Assembly: GCA_963931085.1 (NCBI GenBank)
Contig: OZ006973.1
Location: 1,364,001-1,428,000, forward strand
Source of the DNA: UMGS1994 sp944386155
Lineage (GTDB): Bacteria > Bacillota > Clostridia > TANB77 > CAG-508
Reading direction: 5' to 3'
Length of the DNA: 64,000 nt
Position numbers and translations under genes: made by a program. Shown piece by piece: positions 17,704-25,391 of this stretch; positions within the stretch are counted from its first letter, which is position 1; each line of letters begins with the position of its first letter. The notes under the pieces were generated by a model, which saw only the letters and a program-made list of their open reading frames with translations, was not told where the DNA came from and searched no databases.

Positions 17704-18045
17704 TTATGCGATTTTTAAGGATGCTGCGTGCGGACTAAGTCCAAGCTTAGTAAAGAACAATGCAAGCTCAATGTATGTATAATCCTGATGACCTTTAATA
17801 GCCAAAATCTTCACATACCCATCACTTTCATTTACAAGTTCATGACTCTCTCCTTTTGGACAGATATAGACATTTTTCTTGTCGAGCCATATCCATACTT
17901 CCCACTGGTCATTATGGTCATGCATGGTAATTGTTGTGTATGGCGCTACACTCAGATATTGAACTTCATCAATCTCTGTCAGCACCATCTTCCGCACTTC
18001 ATCGCCTTCGATAAATTCTTCTGGGAGCTTTATTTCTGCTATCAT
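17704..18045 (-). CDS. Small cupin-fold protein, base composition unlike host
   Basis: 113 residues. A single cupin-like beta-barrel is suggested by TITMHDHNDQWEVWIW (metal-binding His pair) and ICPKGESHELVN (second motif with Glu and His). Function is not predictable; single-domain cupins bind small ligands or metals. G+C is clearly above the neighbours and codons such as CTG, GTG and CGG occur, so like purB it may be acquired. Good ribosome site (AGGAGG) and a strong downstream hairpin. Transcribed alone. Confidence 0.7.
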   Translation of the reverse strand: MIAEIKLPEEFIEGDEVRKMVLTEIDEVQYLSVAPYTTITMHDHNDQWEVWIWLDKKNVYICPKGESHELVNESDGYVKILAIKGHQDYTYIELALFFTKLGLSPHAASLKIA

Positions 18046-18363
18046 ATGCTTCCTCCTATAAAACAGTGCCTCATTGCTACGCGTATTATTATACTATACT
18101 TTACATAAAAAAGCAATTAATTAACACTTTATACTACTCCTTATTTTACATTATATTTAATTCTATAACATATATTTTTAATATATCTTATTTGCAGTGT
18201 AATAATTAATATCTTTATATAAAAAGCATTTTATGTAAAAATATGGTATAATATAAATATATATTATAATAAACAAAATAATTAAATATGGAGCGAAATT
18301 TAACACTAAAAGAATTTATAATTTTAATAACTGAGTCTCACATAAGATAAGGAGGATTTTAAT
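18046..18363 (+). promoter_or_regulatory. Intergenic region with promoter for the following gene
   Basis: 318 bases without a convincing gene. A TATAAT at 18247-18252 preceded by TGG (extended -10 form) is the best promoter, giving a leader of about 100 bases before the AAGGAGG of the next gene. The -35 is poor. Nothing else is evident. Confidence 0.4.
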
Positions 18364-19014
18364 ATGAAAATTAAAAAAGTTTTAAAAATATTAGGAATTA
18401 TAGTTGTAATTTTAATTATACTTTTATTAATTTATACTATTAGAAATTATGTAATTATAAGAAATTTACAAAATAAATTTTCACAATATTCTAACAGTTC
18501 AAACTACTATATAAAATCAGTTTCAACAGATAGAGATGGAACTATTGTAACTACAGAATACTATCAAAAAGATAATAAACAAGCTTTATTTTTAGAAAAA
18601 AATTTAAATGGCGAACTTTCAAAAATCTCAATGTATAATAATGGAGAAAGAACAGATATATTTTGGGACAATGAAGAAAATAAAACAGCTCAATTAGATA
18701 GTGGAACAACTATATCAATGGATATCTATAATTATTTAGAAACAGATAATAACTGGCAAACATTTTTAGGTTGTTTTACTTCTAGAATAAAATCAACAAA
18801 TTATAACGGAAAAGATTGTTATTTAATAAAAGGATTTATGTCATCAACAGCTTTAACTTCTGAAGATGCAGATATATATATTGATAAAGAAACTGGATTA
18901 TTTGTAAAAACAAATGCATCTGGAATAGATAATGAAAGAGAATATGAATTTGATAATGTTGATGATTCTATATTTGAAGAACCAGATATAAGTCAATATA
19001 CAATAAAAAAATAG
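18364..19014 (+). CDS. Membrane-anchored extracellular protein, LolA-like fold suspected
   Basis: 216 residues. An N-terminal signal anchor (VLKILGIIVVILIILLLIYTI) is followed by an extracellular region with alternating beta-strand pattern: TTEYYQKDNKQALF, YNNGERTDIFWDNEENKTAQ, KDCYLIKGF and ADIYIDKETGLFVKTNA. The phrase 'YIDKETGLPVK' is typical of LolA/LppX-like outer-membrane-lipoprotein-carrier folds and of Firmicutes surface lipoproteins, so a similar fold is likely. Specific function unknown. AAGGAGG before the ATG and a clear terminator after. Confidence 0.65.
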   Translation: MKIKKVLKILGIIVVILIILLLIYTIRNYVIIRNLQNKFSQYSNSSNYYIKSVSTDRDGTIVTTEYYQKDNKQALFLEKNLNGELSKISMYNNGERTDIFWDNEENKTAQLDSGTTISMDIYNYLETDNNWQTFLGCFTSRIKSTNYNGKDCYLIKGFMSSTALTSEDADIYIDKETGLFVKTNASGIDNEREYEFDNVDDSIFEEPDISQYTIKK

Positions 19015-19042
19015 AGATTTCATTTTGAAATCTCTATTTTTT
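19012..19042 (+). terminator. Terminator of the 216-residue protein gene
   Basis: TAGAGATTTCA pairs with TGAAATCTCTA, 3-base loop, followed by TTTTTT. It overlaps the stop codon. Confidence 0.9.
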
Positions 19043-19303
19043 GAATTCATGTATTTTATTTGCTTCTAATCACTTACAGTTTTCTTCTAAGTTTTGATAT
19101 AATACAATTGTTTAGTTCTTTCTCAATATCATTATATTAAGAATAAAATTTATCATTTTGGATGTTCTCTTTCAATATTTTATTTCTTTTATACGTGTAT
19201 TATTTCTATTTTAAACCTATAATAAAAACATAATAATATTATTATTAAATTAAAAATTTGTTTAATTTACTCATTTTTTAAATTTATGTTTTTACAAAAA
19301 TAT

Positions 19304-19330
19304 AAAGATACCATTTTAGTTGGTATCTTT
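19304..19330 (-). terminator. Terminator after the Ltp/PASTA protein gene
   Basis: AAAGATACC/GGTATCTTT stem with a 9-base loop and short T-tracts. Between this and 19042 (about 260 bases) I see no gene. Confidence 0.7.
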
Positions 19331-19353
19331 ATCAATTTATAAAATGTTAAAAA

Positions 19354-20016
19354 TTAATATCCTATAGCTGATACTCCATATTCTGCTTGCTTTGTAGTAA
19401 AACCTTCATATTCTAATTGATCAATTAGTCCACTTTTTGAAAATGACATAGTATTAATATATTGTTCAGCCATTTTTTTAGCTTGTTCATTCCAATCAGC
19501 TCCACAATTATCAGCTCCATAAGTAGCTTCTTTTTTTGTATACCCTTCATATTCTAATTGATCGATCAAACCTTCATAAGAAAATGGCATAACACTTAGA
19601 TAATTAATAGCTTCTTCCAAAGCATTTTTTTCTCCCATTGTAGGTTCTTTCCCTAAAGAATATATAATTTTTATTTCATCACCTTCATATATTGTACTTT
19701 CTGCATCTACACTTTGACTTACAAATTTTCCTTTTTTTACTGTATCTGAAAATTCTTCAGTAATATCATATTTCACATTATTAGTTTTGCACCAATCTTC
19801 TATCTCTTCCTTCTTCATCTTACTAAAATCAGCTACTATTACTTCTTTTTTCTGTTCTGTAGTTACTTCTGAATTCGAACTTGTTGCTTTTGTTTCATTT
19901 TCAGATGTTTCTTGTGGTTGGGATCCTCCAATTGCAATTATAATAATTATTATTATAATTAACCAAAACCACCATTTTTTGTATATTGGCTTCTTTTCTT
20001 CCTGATTATTTGACAT
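19354..20016 (-). CDS. Surface protein with PASTA-like domain and two Ltp repeats
   Basis: 220 residues. A short cytosolic start, one membrane span (KWWFWLIIIIIIIIAIGG), a Ser/Thr/Glu linker, a PASTA-like unit (about residues 58-125: IEDWCKTNNVKYDITEEFSD through GDEIKIIYSLGK), then two host-cell-surface lipoprotein (Ltp, PF07553) repeats: ALEEAINYLSVMPFSYEGLI and its copy KMAEQYINTMSFSKSGLI, each followed by DQLEYEGYT/F-T. Ltp repeats occur in phage superinfection-exclusion lipoproteins and in many Firmicutes surface proteins. PASTA units bind muropeptides. Here a membrane anchor replaces the lipobox. GAGGGGG precedes the ATG. Confidence 0.8.
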   Translation of the reverse strand: MSNNQEEKKPIYKKWWFWLIIIIIIIIAIGGSQPQETSENETKATSSNSEVTTEQKKEVIVADFSKMKKEEIEDWCKTNNVKYDITEEFSDTVKKGKFVSQSVDAESTIYEGDEIKIIYSLGKEPTMGEKNALEEAINYLSVMPFSYEGLIDQLEYEGYTKKEATYGADNCGADWNEQAKKMAEQYINTMSFSKSGLIDQLEYEGFTTKQAEYGVSAIGY

Positions 20017-20109
20017 TTTAACTCCCCCTCTTTATTTTAATGATAATATTATATATTCTCTTTATTTAGTTGTCAATGTTTTCCATAATAATCAAAAAAG
20101 TACAGAAAA

Positions 20110-20133
20110 AACACTTAGAATAATCTAAGTGTT
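20110..20133 (-). terminator. Terminator of the DUF4143 ATPase gene
   Basis: AACACTTAGA/TCTAAGTGTT with a 4-base loop, followed on the minus strand by TTTTTC. Confidence 0.85.
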
Positions 20134-20155
20134 CTAATCTTCTTTCTCAAATACC

Positions 20156-21467
20156 TCAATCTTCTCCAACAATAATTTCTATATTTCCTATTGAATATAA
20201 TGGAATATTTATAAGCCAATCTTTTTTTCTATAATCTGACATTGAAGTTCTTACATTTTTCTTATTATCATATTTTTCAGCAAAAGCTTTTAAACTTTTA
20301 GATTGCAAATTTTCATTTGACTTTACTTCTATTGGAACATTGTCACCACCTATTTGTGTAATAAAATCAACTTCAGCAGATCCTGTATCAGATGACCAAT
20401 AAAAAACGTCTAAATTAGTACATTCTTTTAATTGGCATAATACGTATTCTTCTGTTAAACTTCCTTTAAATTCTTCAAAAAAATCATTTCCTTCTAAAAG
20501 TGTTTTAGCATCTACACCAGCCATAGCAGTTAACAATCCAACATCCAATAAATATAATTTAAACGCACTAAAATCTTGATATGCAGATAGTGGAATTTTA
20601 CTATTATTTACTCTATTTATTTGATATACTAATCCACAATCTATTAACCAAGATAAAGCTATTTCATACTCTCTAGCTCTTGCTCCTTGTTTGATCAAAC
20701 TATAAATAAATTTTTTATTTTCTTTTGCAAGTTGAGTAGGAATATTATTCCATAATTGTCTAATTCTTGGAACTATATTACTTGGAGCATGTTTTGAAAA
20801 GTCTTGCTCATAAGCCTCTAGCAATTTTTCTTGAATATTTCTAACTTCAGTTAAATCTTTATTTTTTGCGTAAGAATCTACTGCTTCAGGCATTCCTCCA
20901 ATAAAATAATATAATTTCAAATAATCTTTTAATTTCATGTTAAATATTCTTATCATCTCAAAATCATTATTTTTTAATAATTTTAGTAATTCTTTTTCTC
21001 CGAATAGCATCTAAAAATTCAAAGAAACTTAAAGGTTTTAAATCTAGAAAGTCTACTTTTCCAACAGGAAATGATGTTCCTTCATGTATTGCGACACCAA
21101 GAAGAGAACATGCTGAAATTATATGATACTCTCTAGCATTTTCACAAAAATATTTTAATGCTTTAAGTGCTTTAGGTGTTTCTTGTATTTCATCTAATAT
21201 TATTAATGTATTATCTGGTTCAATATTAACACCTGATTCTATTTTTAACCCCTGAATAATCCTATCTATATCAAAATCTTCATTAAAAAGTTTATTCATT
21301 CTTACGTTGTCATCAAAATTAATATATGCACATTTTTCATAATTCTTTTTTCCGAATTCTTTCATAAGCCAAGTTTTCCCTACTTGTCTTGCTCCTCTTA
21401 TAATTAAAGGTTTTCTATTAGGTGATTCTTTCCATTTTTTTAATTCTTCAACTTTTTCTCTATACAT
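20156..21467 (-). pseudogene. AAA_14/DUF4143 ATPase, reading frame shifted by +1 at a CGG codon
   Basis: Two overlapping frames together form one COG1373-type ATPase of about 436 residues. The first (20967-21467) has Walker A RGARQVGKTWL and Walker B TLIILDEIQETPKALKALKYF. The second (20156 to about 21000) has the DUF4143 domain: YYFIGGMPEAVDSY, FIYSLIKQGARAREYE, FKLYLLDVGLLTAMAG and VDFITQIGGDNVPIEVKS. The join lies at 21000-21002, where GAT GCT ATT CGG must be read as GAT GCT ATT, skip C, GGA GAA AAA, giving the expected FLDAIGEKELLKLL. In zero frame only ten more codons follow. Everything else is intact, including ribosome site and terminator, so either the break is recent or the shift is made in translation. 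The cellular role of this family is unclear; some act like toxin-antitoxin or defence factors. Confidence 0.85.
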
Positions 21468-21555
21468 AAAATCACTCTCCTAATAATTAATTAACTACTT
21501 ATAATATACTATTTATTTGCACATTTTTCTTACGACTTTTAAAAAATAGATAAAA

Positions 21556-21591
21556 AATAAGAAATTTAGCAACAAAACTAAACTTCTTATT
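21556..21591 (-). terminator. Terminator after hicB
   Basis: AATAAGAAATTTAG pairs with CTAAACTTCTTATT (one mismatch), 8-base loop, U-tract on both strands. Confidence 0.8.
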
Positions 21592-21595
21592 TTTT

Positions 21596-22030
21596 CTACT
21601 CTTTATATATTTTCTCTAATAAAGCTTCTTCTAATGTTTTTGAAAAGTTAATTTTAAGTTCTTCTGCTTTAGTATTTATCCATTTAGGAATATTTACAGT
21701 TTTTTTAACTAACTCTTTTCCCCATTTTTCAGCATATGCATTTATATCTACTGTAATATATGACCTAAACTTAGATATATAATTCCAATTTTTTATATCT
21801 AAACTTTTTTCTATTTTTTCAAAAGATAATTCATCTATATCACTAGCTTTTGGAATTTTTTTATCTTCTTCCATCCTATCTATTATATCACTTGCAATTA
21901 ATTCTTCTGCCATTTCGATAGCTTCTACTAAATCTCTTCCACAAGTAGTAATATTATCCAAATCTGGTATAAAAACAGAATATCCATTTTCTTTCTCTTT
22001 AAAAAATAATGCTGGATAAATAACTTTCAT
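21596..22030 (-). CDS. hicB: HicB-family antitoxin
   Basis: 144 residues from ATG 22030, which has GGAGG at the right distance; an ATG five codons earlier overlaps that ribosome site. The N-terminal partial RNase H-like fold is clear: VIYPALFFKEKENGYSVFIPDLDNITTCG then DLVEAIEMAEELI. The C-terminal part (VDINAYAEKWGKELVKKTVNIPKWI) is the DNA-binding segment of long HicB proteins. HicB neutralises the HicA mRNA interferase and represses the operon. The neighbouring hicA carries lesions, so the antitoxin may be an orphan. The promoter upstream has a palindrome that could be its operator. Confidence 0.85.
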   Translation of the reverse strand: MKVIYPALFFKEKENGYSVFIPDLDNITTCGRDLVEAIEMAEELIASDIIDRMEEDKKIPKASDIDELSFEKIEKSLDIKNWNYISKFRSYITVDINAYAEKWGKELVKKTVNIPKWINTKAEELKINFSKTLEEALLEKIYKE

Positions 22031-22065
22031 ATTATATACCTCCATATTTTATAAGCTAGGGGAGA

Positions 22066-22249
22066 TTACTTCACCCCTGCTTTTTTTAAGATATTGTTAA
22101 GAGTTCCCTTTGGTATATCTCCTCGGTGTTTTGGTACTGGTATGCTTCCGTTTTATTATGGGATGTCTATATATACAATGTGAACCATTAATATGATGAC
22201 AATACCAACCATTGGAGATTAACAATTTCTATAACTCGCGAAATGTCAT
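22066..22249 (-). pseudogene. hicA: hicA toxin, broken by a TAG at codon 7 and a +1 shift at CGG
   Basis: GGAGG and an ATG at 22249 open a HicA frame: MTFREL, then TAG, then KLLISNGWYCHHINGSHCIY and RHPIIK, matching the dsRNA-binding fold with the catalytic His in GSHCIY. At 22148-22150 the codon CGG follows AAA; skipping its C continues as GSIPVPKHRGDIPKGTLNN and ILKKAGVK, the normal HicA C-terminus, ending in TAA at 22066. Without the shift the frame ends a few residues later. So one nonsense codon and one frameshift separate it from a full 60-residue toxin. Loss of the toxin with the antitoxin kept is a common route of decay. Confidence 0.85.
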
Positions 22250-22271
22250 AATTGTTCCTCCTAACAATTTA

Positions 22272-22300
22272 ATTTTACTACGTATTATACGTATTGTCAA
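22272..22300 (-). promoter_or_regulatory. hicAB promoter with operator-like palindrome
   Basis: TTGACA (22295-22300), 17 bases, TAAAAT (22272-22277). The spacer is almost filled by the palindrome TACGT-ATTAT-ACGTA (22279-22293). A palindrome in the spacer of a toxin-antitoxin promoter fits repression by HicB. Confidence 0.75.
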
Positions 22301-22317
22301 TGTAATATCATAAACTA

Positions 22318-23523
22318 TTATTTATTAGCACAACATTTTACTATCTCAATTAAAATATCAGAAGATTTTATCATATCTTCTAAACATATATATTCATATA
22401 CACTATGAAAGTTGTGTCCTCCTGTTCCAAGATTTGGACACGCAAGCCCCATATACGTTAGTTCTGCACCATCAGTTCCACCTCTTATAGGCAAAACCTG
22501 TGGTTCTATATTAAGATTCTTCATAGCTTCTTTTGCAATATCTACAACTTGTATATTTTTTACTATCTTTTCTTTCATATTATAGTATGTATCTTCAATT
22601 ACTAATTTAATACAATCATTATATTTAATATTTAAGTTATTTACTATTTCTTCAAATTTCTTTTTTCTCAATTTAAAATTATTTAAGTCAAAATCTCTTA
22701 TTTTAAATTGTAATTTTGTATTAGTACAATTACCAGTAATACTATCTAAATGATAAAAGCCATCCCTTCCATCTGTATTTTCTGGTCTTTCATTTGGTAC
22801 ATTATTTATAATTTGATTTGCAATAAGCATAGAATTTATCATAGTATTTTTAGCACTTCCTAAATGAGCAGATATTCCTTTAATATCTATTTTAACAGTA
22901 GCAGCATTAAAGTTTTCAAATGAAATTTCTCCCACAGAAGAACCATCAACAGTATATGCAAAATCTACTTTAAACTTACCTAAATCAAATTTTTCTGTAC
23001 CTCTTCCTACTTCTTCATCAGGAGTAAAAGCAACATAAATATCACCATGATCTATCTTATTATTCTTAAAATATTCTAACATGTTCATTATTTCAGCAAT
23101 TCCAGATTTATCATCTGCTCCAAGTAAAGTAGTACCATCTGTTGTAATTAAAGTCTTTCCTATATGATTTTTTAAATCTGGAAACTCATCTACTTTTAAA
23201 ATAACATCATCATTTAATTTAACATCTTTTCCATCATAATTTTTGATTATTTTAGGATTTACATTTTCATCACTTACTTCTTCTGATGTATCTAAATGAG
23301 AGATAAATCCTATTTTAGGTAATCTTTCATTTCCTTTTAAAATAGCATATATATAACAATTAGTTTCATCAAAATATACCTCATCTAAATTCATTTCTCT
23401 TAATTCTAATACTATGTTTTTGGCCAAATTTCTTTGACACTCTGTACTTGGGATTTTATCAATGTCTGATTTAGAATTAGTTGGAATTTTTATATATTTT
23501 ATAAATCTATCTAATATATCCAT
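22318..23523 (-). CDS. pepT: Peptidase T (tripeptide aminopeptidase)
   Basis: 401 residues, M20B family. Zinc and catalytic segments are in order: IGFISHLDTSEEV near residue 75, TTLLGADDKSGIAEIMN near 140, FTPDEEVGRGTEKFDL near 175, YTVDGSSVGEISFENFNAA near 200, and the C-terminal GGTDGAELTYMG and GTGGHNFHSVYEY. It removes N-terminal residues from tripeptides in the cytosol. AGGAGG precedes the ATG. It stands alone beside the hicAB remnant. Confidence 0.95.
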   Translation of the reverse strand: MDILDRFIKYIKIPTNSKSDIDKIPSTECQRNLAKNIVLELREMNLDEVYFDETNCYIYAILKGNERLPKIGFISHLDTSEEVSDENVNPKIIKNYDGKDVKLNDDVILKVDEFPDLKNHIGKTLITTDGTTLLGADDKSGIAEIMNMLEYFKNNKIDHGDIYVAFTPDEEVGRGTEKFDLGKFKVDFAYTVDGSSVGEISFENFNAATVKIDIKGISAHLGSAKNTMINSMLIANQIINNVPNERPENTDGRDGFYHLDSITGNCTNTKLQFKIRDFDLNNFKLRKKKFEEIVNNLNIKYNDCIKLVIEDTYYNMKEKIVKNIQVVDIAKEAMKNLNIEPQVLPIRGGTDGAELTYMGLACPNLGTGGHNFHSVYEYICLEDMIKSSDILIEIVKCCANK

Positions 23524-23577
23524 TTTGCCTCCTAAAAAATTAATATACTATAATTATTTATATTTTAAAGCTAATTA

Positions 23578-24363
23578 TTATTCTTTAAAATGTGTTGTTG
23601 TTTTATTACTATTATCTCTAGATTTTCCTTTATAATTTAAGTTTTTATCATAATAATTTGTATTTCCATTACTTTGTTTTTCACTTTTACCTTCATAGTT
23701 TAATTTACTATCAAAATATGTTTTAGTATTGCCATTTGATGTAGATTTACCAACATATTTCATATTTTCATTCCAATATGTTGTTTCTCCTGTTTTTTCA
23801 TTATATCTAGACATACCAACCGTTCTTCCGCTTGCATCTTTATATATTTTAGCACCATCTGGTCTTTCAAAAGTAGTTTTAGTAGAACTCATCAAAGATC
23901 CTACATTATCTACACCTGATCCCATAAACATTTCAGGCGTTGCCATTACACCAAAGAAAGATTTTGCTATAATAATCAATACTTTATCAAAGTAAGCAAT
24001 AACTAAACTAAAAAGTATAATCTCTATAATTCCCATTTTTTCACGTCCTAAAGCAACACTTAAACAGCATAAAATAAAGAAACCTATAAATACTGAAATT
24101 CTACTAATACCATTAAATAAATTTGTATTTTCAGGTCTACCTGCTTTTTTTACTATCCATAAAATAATATTACAAATTAATCTATATATTACTGGAACTA
24201 CTGCAAGTCCTATAACTGCATTTCCATCAAATATATTTAAAGCAATTATTATTGGAACTATTGTACATATTCCTAAAATCATTGTTACTATATTATTCTT
24301 TAATTCAAATTTTATCCTACCCATAAATTCAACAAAACGTTCTTTTAAACTAGCTTTTTCCAT
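23578..24363 (-). CDS. Membrane protein with C-terminal YxGKS repeats
   Basis: 261 residues. Four to five membrane spans lie at residues 25-145. The cytosolic or surface C-terminus (about 165-261) is a chain of ~22-residue repeats, each with a Tyr/Phe-Asp or Tyr-Asn followed by L-N/K-Y-x-G-K-S: WNENMKYVGKS, FDSKLNYEGKS and YDKNLNYKGKS, separated by SNGNT-type linkers. The repeat resembles short beta-hairpin repeats seen in clostridial proteins of unknown role. No enzymatic motif was seen. TGTGGAGG lies before the ATG. Confidence 0.6.
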   Translation of the reverse strand: MEKASLKERFVEFMGRIKFELKNNIVTMILGICTIVPIIIALNIFDGNAVIGLAVVPVIYRLICNIILWIVKKAGRPENTNLFNGISRISVFIGFFILCCLSVALGREKMGIIEIILFSLVIAYFDKVLIIIAKSFFGVMATPEMFMGSGVDNVGSLMSSTKTTFERPDGAKIYKDASGRTVGMSRYNEKTGETTYWNENMKYVGKSTSNGNTKTYFDSKLNYEGKSEKQSNGNTNYYDKNLNYKGKSRDNSNKTTTHFKE

Positions 24364-24431
24364 TCTTTTTCCTCCACAAAATCATTATTTTACTTTTTAA
24401 ATCTTATTTTATTTTTAATTATTATTAAAAT

Positions 24432-24662
24432 TTAATTTCCTGCTCTTAATCCTATTAAAGTATATATTCCTAATAAATAAAATGATACTATTCCTATAAT
24501 TATTGATATAATCAATGTTAATGTTATTTTTAAAACAAACTTAAAATAATATTTTTTATTCTTTTTTACTTTATCTTCTTTTCTATTTTTCTCTAATATA
24601 AAAAATAATTGAATTAGAAATACTATTAAAAATATTATACATGGATATATTATTAATTCCAT
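24432..24662 (-). CDS. Small membrane protein
   Basis: 76 residues from ATG 24662 (GGAGG five bases upstream). Two hydrophobic segments (IIYPCIIFLIVFLIQLFFIL and FVLKITLTLIISIIIGIVSF) are separated by a Lys-rich loop. No family recognised. It lies between the MmcQ-like gene and the YxGKS-repeat protein, all in the same direction. Confidence 0.5.
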   Translation of the reverse strand: MELIIYPCIIFLIVFLIQLFFILEKNRKEDKVKKNKKYYFKFVLKITLTLIISIIIGIVSFYLLGIYTLIGLRAGN

Positions 24663-24685
24663 ATGTTCCTCCACAATACTATAAT

Positions 24686-25042
24686 TTACTTTTTATCTGT
24701 TAACCCAAAGCTTATATCAATTAATTCACATATTTTTTCTTTTGAAACTACACCATCTAATAATACAGTAATCCAATGCTCTTTATTCATATGATATGCC
24801 GGAAGTATTCCCTCTTCTTTTCTAAGACTACCTATCATTTCTGGAAAGTTTTTAAGATTTATTATATTTACTATACCTTCTTTATTTATCTTTAACTTTT
24901 CAAAAGGCACATCCATTATTATTGCAAACCACTTCTTATTACTTTTATGTTTAAATGTTGTATAATTAGGACAATCTTTCCATGGATACTCTTGCAAAAT
25001 ATCATATCTTTCATTTATATATTTTTCAATTTCATCTCTCAT
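24686..25042 (-). CDS. MmcQ/YjbR family protein
   Basis: 118 residues. The pattern TTFKHKSNKKWFAIIMDVPF, INLKNFPEMIGSLRKEEGILPAYHM and NKEHWITVLLDG is typical of the YjbR/MmcQ (CyaY-like fold) family. These are small proteins with a double-stranded DNA-binding-like surface but no established role. Preceded by TTAGGAG. Probably co-transcribed with the small membrane protein gene that follows. Confidence 0.88.
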   Translation of the reverse strand: MRDEIEKYINERYDILQEYPWKDCPNYTTFKHKSNKKWFAIIMDVPFEKLKINKEGIVNIINLKNFPEMIGSLRKEEGILPAYHMNKEHWITVLLDGVVSKEKICELIDISFGLTDKK

Positions 25043-25200
25043 AGTCTTTCTCCTAAGAAAATCTTTGATATATTACAAAAAAATATTATCACAAAAATAT
25101 TACTGTATCAATTACTAATGTTAAAATTACAAAAAAAGAAGAAGCTTCTAACTTCTTCACTATAATTTTTAATCATCTTAATTAAATAAAGATACTTTAT

Positions 25201-25371
25201 TTATCTATCTAACTTCATATATAAAACAGGATACGGATTTCCTTGATCATCTAACTCATTTCTTTGATAAACTTTAAATCCCATATGTTCATAAAAACCT
25301 TTAGCTTGTGGATTATCCTCATTAACAGCAAGATCAGTTACTCCATAATTTTTATAAATATTTAACCGATA
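25201..25371 (-). pseudogene. C-terminal fragment of a GNAT acetyltransferase
   Basis: The last ~56 codons of a GNAT protein: YKNYGVTDLAVNEDNPQAKG, FYEHMGFKVYQRNELDD and then PYPVLYMKLDR. The acetyl-CoA motif and everything before it are missing. The break coincides with an AATTACAATT junction motif and the end of the Lsa-like gene, so the accessory cassette appears to have replaced the front of the gene. Confidence 0.8.
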
Positions 25372-25391
25372 AATTGTAATTTGTCTCTCAC

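Noticed and set aside
18287..18350. 20-codon leader frame before the 216-residue protein gene
   Set aside because: It has an ATG but no ribosome site, and its composition is not distinctive.
22228..22232. TAG in hicA as a recoded amino-acid codon
   Set aside because: Other genes here do not show in-frame TAG, so simple nonsense mutation is the better explanation.
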